The position numbers and the translations under genes were made by a program. From assembly GCA_018242065.1 (NCBI GenBank), contig JAFECQ010000020.1, positions 122,694-186,693 of the forward strand: a stretch of DNA of 64,000 nt, in the 5' to 3' direction. Of this stretch, positions 17,677 to 25,806 are shown piece by piece (within the stretch, counting starts at the first letter, position 1; the number at the start of each line of letters is the position of its first letter). The notes under the pieces were generated by a model. The model had not been told where the DNA came from. It was given only the letters and a program-made list of their open reading frames with translations, and did not search any database. This DNA is from Pseudomonadota bacterium. Its GTDB lineage: Bacteria > Pseudomonadota > Alphaproteobacteria > UBA9655.

Positions 17677-17692
17677 CGCACTCCCTCTTTCT
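17661..17692 (-). terminator. Rho-independent terminator after the small secreted gene, overlapping the ftsK start
   Basis: AAAGAGGGA at 17662-17670 and TCCCTCTTT at 17682-17690 form a perfect 9-bp stem, with a further TGC/GCA pair in the loop. On the leftward strand the stem is followed by TTTTTCTT. It lies 30 bases after the stop of the 47-residue gene and is a good intrinsic terminator. The same DNA holds the ftsK ribosome binding site (17687-17681) and the ATG at 17676, so read-through messages would bury the ftsK start. Confidence 0.65.
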
Positions 17693-17721
17693 TAAAACGT
17701 TTAACGAATACGTTAAATCGC

Positions 17722-17865
17722 TTATTTTGTTGGTTCAGCAGGAACTTCTTCAACTACTTCCGCAGCAACAACTTCTGCTGGTTGGTCTTTAGAAGCTTGT
17801 GGAGCTGCTTGAGCAACTGTCAAAGCACCAAAAAGAACAACGAGTGTATAAGCAAATGACTTCAT
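17722..17865 (-). CDS. Small secreted or periplasmic protein (47 residues), unknown function
   Basis: A short gene with a strong ribosome binding site (GGAG, 8 bases before the ATG at 17865) and its own terminator downstream. The product opens with a textbook signal peptide (MKSFAYTLVVLFGALTVAQA, cleavage after AQA). A mature part of about 27 residues follows, rich in Ala, Glu, Val and Pro, with the acidic repeat-like EVVAAEVVEEVPAEP and no cysteine. The composition suggests a disordered acidic periplasmic or surface peptide. I recognise no family. An opposite-strand frame over the same bases has no such signals and is taken as a shadow. Confidence 0.7.
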   Translation of the reverse strand: MKSFAYTLVVLFGALTVAQAAPQASKDQPAEVVAAEVVEEVPAEPTK

Positions 17866-17931
17866 AGTATTTTCTCCATAAATAAATCACCCCTATGTGG
17901 GGCGGTTTGAATATGTGAGCAAAAAATGGTT

Positions 17932-17961
17932 TTGGCAAGAGAAATTTTTTTACTGTATAAA
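17932..17961 (+). promoter_or_regulatory. Putative sigma70-type promoter for the ArgO-like exporter
   Basis: TTGGCA at 17932-17937 and TATAAA at 17956-17961 are 18 bases apart, about 75 bases upstream of the exporter start. Both boxes match the housekeeping consensus well. No operator for a LysR-type regulator is evident and no such gene is adjacent. Confidence 0.45.
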
Positions 17962-18037
17962 TAAAATTACCGAAGAGCGAAAAAAGCTTTGATTAACTTG
18001 AAAAACCTTACTCTAACTTAATAAAGGTAAAAGCATC

Positions 18038-18679
18038 ATGAACAGTTTTTGTTTAGCCCCATTTATTGAAGGATGTGGAACAGGAGCAGGCTTAATTATT
18101 GCTATAGGTGCCCAAAATGCTTTTGTATTGAAGCAAGGAATTTTAAAAAATCATGTATTCATCACAGCTCTGACCTGTGCGCTTATTGATGCTTTTCTTA
18201 TCAGCGTGGGAGTTGGTGGTTTCGGCGTTATCTTAACCTCAAATGCTCTCCTTTTAACCATCGCACGTTGGGGAGGTGCAGCCTTTTTAGGCTATTATGG
18301 TTTTAGATCTTTTCAATCTGTTTTTAAATCTGAGTCTCTTAAGCTTGATTTGAAACCTGGACGACTTAGCTTAAAAATGTCTCTTGGAACAGCGTTAGCC
18401 TTAAGTCTTTTAAACCCTCATGTATATTTGGATACAGTTATTCTTTTGGGAAGTATTGGCGCACAGTTTCCTAAGGTTGAACGTCTTTTTTTTGCTTTAG
18501 GCGCTATGCTGGCTTCATTTATCTGGTTCTTTGGACTTGGGTATGGAGCAGCTTATCTAGGCCCACTTTTTCAAAAGCCACTTGCATGGAAAATTTTAGA
18601 TTTTTGTATTGGATGTATTATGTGGGGAATTGCGCTTTCCCTCCTTCTTTGGTCACAAAACTGCGTTTGTCCTTCGTAG
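18038..18679 (+). CDS. LysE/ArgO family amino-acid exporter
   Basis: The 213-residue protein is an integral membrane exporter with about six helices. The first segment contains the LysE/ArgO motif GAGLIIAIGAQNAFVLKQG, followed by ALIDAFLISVGVGGFG and a central SLLNPHVYLDTVILLGSIG. The ASN/NPH pattern and the paired GAQN signature favour the basic amino-acid branch (lysine or arginine efflux) over the RhtB branch. It probably shares a message with sixA, 22 bases downstream. The exact substrate cannot be read from sequence. Confidence 0.85.
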   Translation: MNSFCLAPFIEGCGTGAGLIIAIGAQNAFVLKQGILKNHVFITALTCALIDAFLISVGVGGFGVILTSNALLLTIARWGGAAFLGYYGFRSFQSVFKSESLKLDLKPGRLSLKMSLGTALALSLLNPHVYLDTVILLGSIGAQFPKVERLFFALGAMLASFIWFFGLGYGAAYLGPLFQKPLAWKILDFCIGCIMWGIALSLLLWSQNCVCPS

Positions 18680-18701
18680 TTTTTTTTGATAGAATTATAA
18701 A

Positions 18702-19229
18702 ATGAAAATACTCTATCTTCTTCGTCATGCACATGCCGAGCCTCATGGCACAAGCTTTGCCGACTTTGACCGTCCTTTGGATGCGCGGGGTCACCTTGAA
18801 GCAAAAGCTGTCGCAACATACATCCAATCTAAAAAATTAAATTTTGATTATATAATGTGCTCAGCTGCCTTAAGAACAGTCGAAACGTTAGAGCCTCTTC
18901 GTCCTTTTCTTGGAACAGAAGCAATTGAAACGTCAGAAAACTTTTATAATAGTTCAGACGAACTTATTCTAAAACATCTTCAACGTATTTCAAATGAATG
19001 GCAAAAAGTCCTCTACATCGGCCATAACCCAGGCATAGCCTTTACAGCTTTAAAACTTACAAAAATCTTTCCAGAAGTTCTTGTGGAAGGTGTAACTCCT
19101 GCTACTCTTGTTGGTTTTCAGTTTCCTTTTGATCATTGGAAAGATTTAGAGTGGTGGTCTGGAGAAATTATAGATGTTTTTCAGCCAAATCTTGTGTCAG
19201 CAGAATCTCCCTTACCAAAGGAATCGTGA
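18702..19229 (+). CDS. sixA: Histidine phosphatase family protein, SixA-like
   Basis: A 175-residue cytoplasmic phosphatase. The catalytic LLRHAHAEPHG at residues 6-16 carries the RHG-type nucleophilic histidine, SAALRTVETLEPL holds the second arginine, and YIGHNPGIA contains the second histidine. SixA removes phosphate from the HPt domain of histidine kinases or from phosphotransferase proteins. Here the family is clear, but the partner is unknown because no phosphorelay gene is adjacent. It converges on hda and the last 62 bases overlap its coding region, so strong expression of one could interfere with the other. Confidence 0.8.
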   Translation: MKILYLLRHAHAEPHGTSFADFDRPLDARGHLEAKAVATYIQSKKLNFDYIMCSAALRTVETLEPLRPFLGTEAIETSENFYNSSDELILKHLQRISNEWQKVLYIGHNPGIAFTALKLTKIFPEVLVEGVTPATLVGFQFPFDHWKDLEWWSGEIIDVFQPNLVSAESPLPKES

Positions 19230-19848
19230 TACGCCGTTTGTTGATAAGGGCAGAAGAATTCAACGCTTCAACCCAGAATCGAGCACTTTCAAATGAACGT
19301 TCCATATGTTTGACCAGGAAGTGAGTCACTTCTTCTTCCACTTTAAGATGCGCATCATTAAAAAGCTTTTGAATCACTGGAACAAGAAGCTTTTCATCCG
19401 GAGAATGAATTTTTATAGCCGGGATTGTCTTTAAACGAGAACGTAAATCAGGTAACTTTTTTTCCCAACGAGCTGGTGGTATACGAGAAAGAATCAACAA
19501 GTTTCCTTTAGAAGCGATGATATGATTATAAAAATGAAACAAAGCTTCTTCTTTCTCAATAAGATGTGCATCATCGAGAATAAATAAATTGGACCCTTCA
19601 ATAAGACTCTCAAGAGGTACTGTATTAAAATCCCTACTCTCAAGGTAAGTCGCTTGGGTTCTGACTTGCCAGATACGAGAAAGATGGGTTTTTCCACATC
19701 CTTTTTCACCATAAATAGAAAGACAAGGGTGAGGCCAATCTGGCCAACGTAAGAGCCAGTTATAGGCTTCTTCATTCGTACTTCCAACGACAAACTCTTT
19801 CTCATCGAAAACGGGCGGAAAATTAAGAGGAAGAATGAGCTGTTTCAC
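19168..19848 (-). CDS. hda: DnaA-like regulatory ATPase Hda/HdaA
   Basis: The 226-residue protein is a DnaA paralogue holding only the AAA+ domain. It has a clamp-binding type N-terminus (KQLILPLNF, like the QL-LPL beta-clamp motif), Walker A GEKGCGKTH, Walker B LFILDDAHLI, and LLILSRIPPARW for sensor 1. Hda with the loaded sliding clamp triggers ATP hydrolysis by DnaA and so prevents re-initiation. The C-terminal DNA-binding domain of DnaA is absent, as expected. The gene overlaps the AI-2E permease gene by 26 bases on the same strand, an association often seen in alphaproteobacteria. Confidence 0.9.
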   Translation of the reverse strand: MKQLILPLNFPPVFDEKEFVVGSTNEEAYNWLLRWPDWPHPCLSIYGEKGCGKTHLSRIWQVRTQATYLESRDFNTVPLESLIEGSNLFILDDAHLIEKEEALFHFYNHIIASKGNLLILSRIPPARWEKKLPDLRSRLKTIPAIKIHSPDEKLLVPVIQKLFNDAHLKVEEEVTHFLVKHMERSFESARFWVEALNSSALINKRRITIPLVREILLTQDLAEKHL

Positions 19849-20926
19849 GAGATTTATGCTTGGTAGAAGAAATGGATCCTAAATAATAAGGGCTTTTAAG
19901 ATAGAGGCCAAGAAAATATTTTACAAGAACTCCCAAAGCTGCCGCAATAGGCAAGGCAAATAAAATTCCGATAAATCCATAAAGAACCCCTCCCGCCAAA
20001 AGAGCAAAGAGGACCCAAACCGGATGAAGTCCAATTCGATCACCCACAAAATAAGGAATAAGAAGATAAGCCTCTAATGTTTGTCCAATCACAAAAATTC
20101 CCGCTACAATACCAATCGAATACCAATCTGAAAATTGAGCCAAAGCAATCCCAATACTTAACATAAATCCAACAAGAGCCCCTACGTAGGGGATAAAAGC
20201 AATCACGCCAATCACACTCCCGACTACGAAGCTAAAATCAAGATTGATGAGCGTCAAGGTTATGCAATAATAAAGTCCAACTGAAAGGCACACGAGCGAT
20301 TGGCCTCTTGCAAATCCACCAATCGTCGTATTCATCTCAATGAAAAGACGCTTTAAAGTAGGTTCATAAGGGCGAGGAAGCCACCCATCGAGAGTTGCTA
20401 TAATCTTACCCCAATCTCTCAACAGATAAAAAGTAACAACGGGAGTAATCACGATAAGGGAAAGAAGGTTTGCAAGCGCCAGTCCGCTCGTTAAAATCCC
20501 CGCAATGAGTTTGATTCCCCATGTAATAACATCTGCCAGATAATTACTTGCAAGCTCACGAAGACGTTCAATATCGCGAGGCTGGATGTAAAGATAAGCA
20601 TCGTCTAGCAATGGTTTCAGAGCGATCATAATACGCTGACCATATTGAGGAACACGTGTGGCAAGGCGTAAGAGTTCAGCTTGTATAAAAGGAATCGCGA
20701 TGAAAAGCAAAAGACCAATTACAAGAAAAAAACTAAAGACCATCACGATCGTTCCGAGCGTTCGAGAAAATCCCAATTTTTCTAAGCGTTTAACCGCAGG
20801 ATTCATAGCATAAGCGACCAACAAGCCTGTTAGGAAAGGCATGAGAATTCCTTGGAGAAGGTAAAGGCTCCCCAAAAAAGTTAAGCCAACGCCAACCCAA
20901 AGCCATCCTTGTCGATTTTTAATCAC
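19823..20926 (-). CDS. AI-2E transporter family (PerM-type) membrane protein
   Basis: A 367-residue protein with about eight membrane helices and the family signature at the C-terminal half (IPYVGALVGFMLSIGIAL, then GDRIGLHPVWVLFALLAGG, then LFGFIGILFALPIAA-like YGFIGILFALPIA). The family includes TqsA and PerM and is linked to export of small molecules or to sodium/proton exchange; the role here is not known. It sits between the phosphatidyltransferase gene (4-base overlap) and hda (26-base overlap), so the three are one transcript. Confidence 0.82.
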   Translation of the reverse strand: MIKNRQGWLWVGVGLTFLGSLYLLQGILMPFLTGLLVAYAMNPAVKRLEKLGFSRTLGTIVMVFSFFLVIGLLLFIAIPFIQAELLRLATRVPQYGQRIMIALKPLLDDAYLYIQPRDIERLRELASNYLADVITWGIKLIAGILTSGLALANLLSLIVITPVVTFYLLRDWGKIIATLDGWLPRPYEPTLKRLFIEMNTTIGGFARGQSLVCLSVGLYYCITLTLINLDFSFVVGSVIGVIAFIPYVGALVGFMLSIGIALAQFSDWYSIGIVAGIFVIGQTLEAYLLIPYFVGDRIGLHPVWVLFALLAGGVLYGFIGILFALPIAAALGVLVKYFLGLYLKSPYYLGSISSTKHKSRETAHSSS

Positions 20927-21483
20927 AGAATTGTTGTATCCACTTTATTGAAATAATTGAACCCAATTTTAACATAACTTACACCAGAAAGCACGGTTAT
21001 TAGTGCGATAAGATACCCACAATATAAATTTAGATCTGGAATTCCTAAAAAAGCCCCTCCCTGGCTCAAAACCATAAGAGCGTATGAAAGTTGCATAACA
21101 GTATTTATTTTACTAATCAGAAGTGGCTTCATTTCAACGCTACTTTTAAAAAGAAACAAAAGAAGAATGCCACCAATAATTAGGAGATCTCTAAATATGA
21201 CAAGAACAACCACCCAAAGTTCAACAAGTCCTGTTTGCCCTAAAGCAGCGTAAACACCCATTAAGAGCGCCTTATCCGCGATAGGATCTAGATATGCCCC
21301 TAAAGTTGTACGTAACTTAAAAATACGTGCTAAAAACCCATCTAATGCATCCGACAACCCCGCAAGTGCAAAAAAAAGGAAAGCCGCTTTTAATTGATGG
21401 GAAAGAATAAGAGAAATAATCAAGGGTACACTCAATAAACGAGCAAGACTAATAATATTTGGAAGATTCATAGCATTTGTCAT
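20923..21483 (-). CDS. CDP-alcohol phosphatidyltransferase, PgsA-like
   Basis: The start is placed at the ATG at 21483 (MTNAMNLPN); upstream codons up to 21546 lie inside the DUF2066 gene and look unlike the family. The roughly 186-residue membrane enzyme opens with NLPNIISLARLL, the normal start of PgsA. It carries the catalytic CDP-alcohol motif DGFLAR followed by GAYLDPIADK (D-G-x2-A-R, then G-x3-D-x3-D). Five to six helices are predicted. The likely reaction is transfer of a phosphatidyl group from CDP-diacylglycerol to glycerol-3-phosphate, but another alcohol cannot be excluded. It forms a transcript with the AI-2E gene and hda. Confidence 0.82.
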   Translation of the reverse strand: MTNAMNLPNIISLARLLSVPLIISLILSHQLKAAFLFFALAGLSDALDGFLARIFKLRTTLGAYLDPIADKALLMGVYAALGQTGLVELWVVVLVIFRDLLIIGGILLLFLFKSSVEMKPLLISKINTVMQLSYALMVLSQGGAFLGIPDLNLYCGYLIALITVLSGVSYVKIGFNYFNKVDTTIL

Positions 21484-21511
21484 AAAAATCTCATAAACGT
21501 TCCTAGTACAT

Positions 21512-22132
21512 TCAATCCTTGGGGGAAATAACCCATCCCCCCTCATGAGGAGATAAAACTAATCCATTCGTAGAAAGATATTGTTTCACTTTTTCAATAT
21601 CTTGATTACAGGTAACTGCTAAAGTCGCATTTTGAGAAGAAAAGTTCTGGACAACTAGTTTTTGAATATCCTTACAACCCTCAAGCGTCTTTTTAATATG
21701 TCGCCATTGTGCAAGTGTTGTATAAGTCGCTCTCAACTTTAAAGTACTCTCGTTGCTCGTATTCTGAGATGTCAAAGGATTTTTTGCAGGAATATTACCT
21801 TGGTGTTGAAGCCAACTTTGCACATGAGGAGCATCGAATTGAAACGTAAGAGAAGCTGTATACGTCTTAGTCGTTGTCTTTTCTCGATCAATTGAAAAAT
21901 TTGTGACCAAATTCATTATTTGATCATGAGAAGGAAGAGCTCCTAATTTTTCAGGGAAGTTTTCACTTAAGAGCTTATGAAAAGCAAGTTCATGCGCTTG
22001 ATCAAGCGCTTGCTCACGAGCCACTGCAAGAGACTCCGCCGTAACAGATACTTTAATATCTGCTACGGTTATTACTTGCGCCTTTGCAGCTCCCAAAAAG
22101 AGAAACGTTACTAACACCCATGCATATTTCAT
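21512..22132 (-). CDS. DUF2066 periplasmic protein
   Basis: The 206-residue product has a signal peptide ending LFLGAAKAQV. DUF2066 features follow: VTVKVDVTAES-like VADIKVSVTAESLAVAREQA at the N-terminus, ALDQAHELAFHKLL, and a beta-rich part with YTASLTFQFDAPHVQSWL. The family is periplasmic and of unknown function. The gene ends 28 bases before the chosen phosphatidyltransferase start and heads that leftward group (DUF2066, phosphatidyltransferase, AI-2E, hda). This order recurs in alphaproteobacteria and suggests a link to envelope or replication control that has not been defined. Confidence 0.7.
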   Translation of the reverse strand: MKYAWVLVTFLFLGAAKAQVITVADIKVSVTAESLAVAREQALDQAHELAFHKLLSENFPEKLGALPSHDQIMNLVTNFSIDREKTTTKTYTASLTFQFDAPHVQSWLQHQGNIPAKNPLTSQNTSNESTLKLRATYTTLAQWRHIKKTLEGCKDIQKLVVQNFSSQNATLAVTCNQDIEKVKQYLSTNGLVLSPHEGGWVISPKD

Positions 22133-22215
22133 TTTACCTATCCTTTAAAATGGATATCCTGATCTTAAATGGATTATTGTTAAAATTCTAGTGTAAATGG
22201 TTTCCAAAACTTGGC

Positions 22216-23214
22216 TTAGTGAGTTTCAATCCATTGTTTAGCCAGCTCCCCCATAAAAAGAGAACCGGCTGAAGAAAGGTGCGTGTCATTTGGTAAATAT
22301 AAATCTACAATTTTATCTCGCTCCTTAATAAAAGAGCTAAATAAATCCGGACCTAAGTTATTTTTTTCAAGTTCTTTCCAAAACTCTAATTCTTCTCTTT
22401 CCGTATAGATTGATGATTTATCAGGAACCACTAGCCAAACTATTTTAAATTGATGGAAAGACGCATTTATTTTTTTTATTTTGTCTATTGTGTTATTGGT
22501 AAGAGATGGAAAATCTAGATCATTATCAAGAAAAACTCCAATTTCACAATAACGGTTACTAAACCATTTACACCCTTTTTTAAGAGGTTTCAAAGCTACC
22601 CGATGGCCGCCATCTTTTTCAATAAAGATGGAGTCCGCATGGGGATTAGAAACGGCTTTTATCGTATTAAAAAATGTCTCGATACCTGTTATTATTTTTT
22701 CTTTAAAATTAAGCCCAAACTTTGGAAGTGAAATTAACGGAGGATTCATAGTACTTTCATAATCTAAAAGTGTTTTACTAGAATCGCAAGAAAGTGATGC
22801 TGACGCTCTAATCTCTGCCATGCGTTGGACAGTTTCAATAATTATTAACTTCCCTCTAAAATTGTGACTGATTAATAGTTCTTCAAAATCTGTACAAAGC
22901 TTCTGATCTAATTCCTCCCAGTCTATAGTTTTTACCTTATAATTATTTTTTGTTAATCGTGTTTGCCAAATAAATTTTTCTGAAAAACTGTCTCCAACAA
23001 CAACAATATCACTATCTTTAAAAGAGGATGATTTTAAAAGATTAGGATCAATTTTCGGTTTTTTCTTCTTCCACCCAAATGCATATTCACTAAGTTTTCC
23101 TAGCCTGGTTAAATCTCCATTAAAATCAGCTAACGCTAAAAAAAAGAATGCGACAATAGCGAGCATAAAATAAAAAATGAGAAAAGTTTTTACGAAAAAT
23201 TTTTGTCTCTTCAT
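22216..23214 (-). CDS. AlgJ/AlgX-like SGNH O-acetylation protein
   Basis: A 332-residue protein with a membrane anchor at residues about 10-30 and a periplasmic SGNH-type domain. The block I serine is in VVGDSFSEKF (near residue 73) and the C-terminal catalytic pair in LPNDTHLSSAGS (Asp and His near 313-316). This is the layout of AlgJ/AlgX, which receive acetyl groups passed across the membrane by an AlgI-type MBOAT and transfer them to a polysaccharide. It lies 12 bases after the algI-like gene on the same strand. No alginate synthesis or polymerase genes are in the window, so the acceptor polymer is unknown. Confidence 0.75.
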   Translation of the reverse strand: MKRQKFFVKTFLIFYFMLAIVAFFFLALADFNGDLTRLGKLSEYAFGWKKKKPKIDPNLLKSSSFKDSDIVVVGDSFSEKFIWQTRLTKNNYKVKTIDWEELDQKLCTDFEELLISHNFRGKLIIIETVQRMAEIRASASLSCDSSKTLLDYESTMNPPLISLPKFGLNFKEKIITGIETFFNTIKAVSNPHADSIFIEKDGGHRVALKPLKKGCKWFSNRYCEIGVFLDNDLDFPSLTNNTIDKIKKINASFHQFKIVWLVVPDKSSIYTEREELEFWKELEKNNLGPDLFSSFIKERDKIVDLYLPNDTHLSSAGSLFMGELAKQWIETH

Positions 23215-23226
23215 AAAAAACCTCGA

Positions 23227-24729
23227 CTAAAACTGAAAATATAAAAATGGACTATGTTTACCAAAGTTAAAAATAGATAATGTAAATACAGAAATCATCA
23301 GAAGTATACCAAAAGATAGAACATACCTTGACTCAAATAATTTATAAGCAACCGTGTTTTCCTTAAATTTCTCATTGAAAAGATGGGTTGGAGGTAGCAT
23401 GAGAAAAAAAAGCATTCCGGCTGACAAAAACATCCAAGATGTGGCATTTTGATAGAGTAATTTTGTATAGGCCCATATATTAATATCAACAAATATTTCT
23501 TTAAAATTAACAAGACTCTTATACATTATCATTGCCGTAGTAAGGCTCTCTGATTTAAATAAAACCCATGAGAAACATATACAAACAAAGGTTAATCCCC
23601 AAGAAATAAAAGTCCACATTTTGCTTTCCAGAATGCGATCAAATCCAAGCTCACGCCATATATGATTTACGATCAAAAAAAAGCTATGCAGCATTCCCCA
23701 AAGAACGAATGTCCACGTATTACCATGCCATAACCCACCTAATAACATCGTGATAAAAATATTAGTATATCGCCGGGCTTTCCCCGCTCGACGCCCTCCT
23801 AAAGGAATATAAACATAATCTCTGAGAAAATTCGAAAGAGAGATGTGCCAACGGCGCCAAAAATCAATCATGCTCGTTGCTCTATAGGGAGAGTTAAAAT
23901 TATGAGGCAAATGAATATTAAAAAAAAGAGAAAACCCGATTGCCATATCTGAGTACGCTGAAAAATCAAAATAAATCTGAAAAGTGTATGCTAGGGTACC
24001 ATACCAAGCTGAAAAAAAGTTAGGAGCGGCTCCTTCCGAAGCATTTTTAAAGACAAGATCTGCGTATTCTGCTAAGGCATCAGCAATTAAAACTTTTTTT
24101 GCCAATCCAATAATACAAATTATAATGCCCAGCGCTATATTATTATAGTTAATTTGATAGGACTCTTTCTTAACAAATTGGGGCATCATTTGACTGTGAT
24201 GCAAAACAGGCCCTGCAATTAAATGAGGAAAGTAAGTTACAAACAACAAATAGTGCGTGAATTTTCTTTCCTTAACCTTTCCTTGCCAACAATCAACAAG
24301 AAAAGCAATTTGAGTAAAAGTAAAAAATGATATCCCGATGGGCAAAACAACTTCAAGATTTTGGATTTTATTTAATGAGACCGCCCCTACGATAAAGTTA
24401 AAATTATCAATAAAAAAATTCACATACTTAAAATAGCCCAACAATAATAAATTTGCTGATACAGCGCCAAATAACAACCATTTTCTAAAAACTTCATCAC
24501 TGAAATTCGTATGAATTGAGGAGCTTAAATATTTCCCGAAAAGATAGTTGATAACGACTGATGAAAGCAGCAAAGGTAAGGCTTTAATGCTCCAAAAACT
24601 ATAAAAGAACAAGGATGCTAAAGCTAACCATACAGCCGCACCTTTACAAGTATACTTACTTATCAGAAAGAACCCAAAAGCAACAACGGGCATAAAAATG
24701 AAAAGAAACTCGTACGAATTAAAGAGCAT
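23227..24729 (-). CDS. AlgI-like MBOAT membrane O-acyltransferase
   Basis: The 500-residue protein has about ten to twelve membrane helices and the MBOAT core: FFFSYWS-like N-terminus, YFDFSAYSDMAIG, FWRRWHISLSNFLRDYVY, GGLWHGNTWTFVLWG with the catalytic His, and HSFFLIVNHIW. AlgI-type proteins pass acetyl groups from cytoplasmic acetyl-CoA to a periplasmic partner. Paired with the downstream SGNH protein it makes a complete two-gene acetylation unit. A likely acceptor is a secreted or cell-wall polysaccharide. The gene follows a gap of about 145 bases and seems to have its own promoter. Confidence 0.88.
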   Translation of the reverse strand: MLFNSYEFLFIFMPVVAFGFFLISKYTCKGAAVWLALASLFFYSFWSIKALPLLLSSVVINYLFGKYLSSSIHTNFSDEVFRKWLLFGAVSANLLLLGYFKYVNFFIDNFNFIVGAVSLNKIQNLEVVLPIGISFFTFTQIAFLVDCWQGKVKERKFTHYLLFVTYFPHLIAGPVLHHSQMMPQFVKKESYQINYNNIALGIIICIIGLAKKVLIADALAEYADLVFKNASEGAAPNFFSAWYGTLAYTFQIYFDFSAYSDMAIGFSLFFNIHLPHNFNSPYRATSMIDFWRRWHISLSNFLRDYVYIPLGGRRAGKARRYTNIFITMLLGGLWHGNTWTFVLWGMLHSFFLIVNHIWRELGFDRILESKMWTFISWGLTFVCICFSWVLFKSESLTTAMIMYKSLVNFKEIFVDINIWAYTKLLYQNATSWMFLSAGMLFFLMLPPTHLFNEKFKENTVAYKLFESRYVLSFGILLMISVFTLSIFNFGKHSPFLYFQF

Positions 24730-24874
24730 TTATTTTAGATTATGCCTGTTAAATGAATAGGTACTCATTATCTAAAATGTGAGTTGGTGTCAACTAACGA
24801 CTACGCATGTATTAAAGAGAATATTGCTTATAGCCATTCATAAAAGCTCATCGATACACTCACACCTTTCTTGA

Positions 24875-25348
24875 TTACTTTAGATTTTCTTCTGAATAGA
24901 CACCCCACAATGAAACACGGGACATCCATCCCTTAAAATTTTGAATCCGAACTTGACACCACTTTTCTTGACATTTTATCAAATCCCCCACAACGCCATG
25001 TCCAATCCGAATAAGAGGCTGGCTTTGCGCATCCGCGTCTTGATACATGAGAGTTTCGTCACCTCTAACAATGACATGTCTTTTCGAGCAAAGCATGCTT
25101 TGATGAACCCACCCTTCAGCACCATCAACATCACGAATTTTTCGCCACGTATCAAATTCGACGAGAACTTCAACAGGTAATCCAGCTTTTAAATAAACCC
25201 ATTCGATAGGGTAACCAGGACCTGGCCCTACTCTTGCATTGACCTCATTTGATCTTAAAGAAGCAAACCGCGGCAAAGGGTTTTTGTCAGCTCCATAAAC
25301 AGGAGATATCCAAAGGCAAGACAGAGAAATATAAATAAAAATTTTCAT
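24875..25348 (-). CDS. Secreted SH3-domain protein (DUF1058-like)
   Basis: A 157-residue protein with a signal peptide ending near VYGAD and two bacterial SH3-type repeats. The first reads [25 protein letters not shown] and continues to [19 protein letters not shown]; the second ends [19 protein letters not shown]. Alphaproteobacterial members of this family are periplasmic and probably bind peptidoglycan or its peptides. It overlaps the dut stop by 4 bases and so belongs to the coaBC-dut transcript. Role beyond envelope binding is unknown. Confidence 0.8.
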   Translation of the reverse strand: MKIFIYISLSCLWISPVYGADKNPLPRFASLRSNEVNARVGPGPGYPIEWVYLKAGLPVEVLVEFDTWRKIRDVDGAEGWVHQSMLCSKRHVIVRGDETLMYQDADAQSQPLIRIGHGVVGDLIKCQEKWCQVRIQNFKGWMSRVSLWGVYSEENLK

Positions 25349-25806
25349 ATGTAATGCTTAAGTCCCGTTGAGCCGAATCCACCTTCTCGATCATTATGGA
25401 TCAACTCAATATGTTGATCAACTTCTCTCCAGCTAAGCATCGAGACAGGAGCTAAAATAAATTGAGCGATCCGAAGACCTCTCTCGAGAGTGAAGCTCTC
25501 ATTTCCCAGATTGATTAAAAGAACTTTTATTTCTCCTCGGTAATCAGCATCAATCGTCCCAGGTGAATTTAAAACTGTTATACCATGTTTGAACGCAAGA
25601 CCTGAACGTGGGCGAATTTGACCCTCAAATCCCTCTGGAACGGCAAGAGAAATCCCTGTGGGGATGAGTTGACGCTCAAGAGGATTTAAAAGGATGGGTT
25701 TTTCAATAGCTGCGATTAAATCCATCCCAGCACTTCGAGAAGTAGCATAAGCAGGAAGGGGTAAATTCTTTCCATGCGGCAATTTTATAATATCAACGGA
25801 AATCAT
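25345..25806 (-). CDS. dut: Deoxyuridine 5'-triphosphate nucleotidohydrolase (dUTPase)
   Basis: A trimeric dUTPase of 153 residues that clears dUTP and makes dUMP for thymidylate synthesis. All five conserved motifs are present: [47 protein letters not shown] and the C-terminal arm GGFGSTG. It overlaps coaBC by 4 bases at its start and the SH3 gene by 4 bases at its end. The coaBC-dut order is common in proteobacteria. Confidence 0.96.
   Translation of the reverse strand: MISVDIIKLPHGKNLPLPAYATSRSAGMDLIAAIEKPILLNPLERQLIPTGISLAVPEGFEGQIRPRSGLAFKHGITVLNSPGTIDADYRGEIKVLLINLGNESFTLERGLRIAQFILAPVSMLSWREVDQHIELIHNDREGGFGSTGLKHYI

Noticed and set aside
17671..17859. A rightward 62-residue frame across the ftsK-exporter gap
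   Set aside because: It is the complement of the 47-residue secreted gene, which has a ribosome binding site, signal peptide and terminator.
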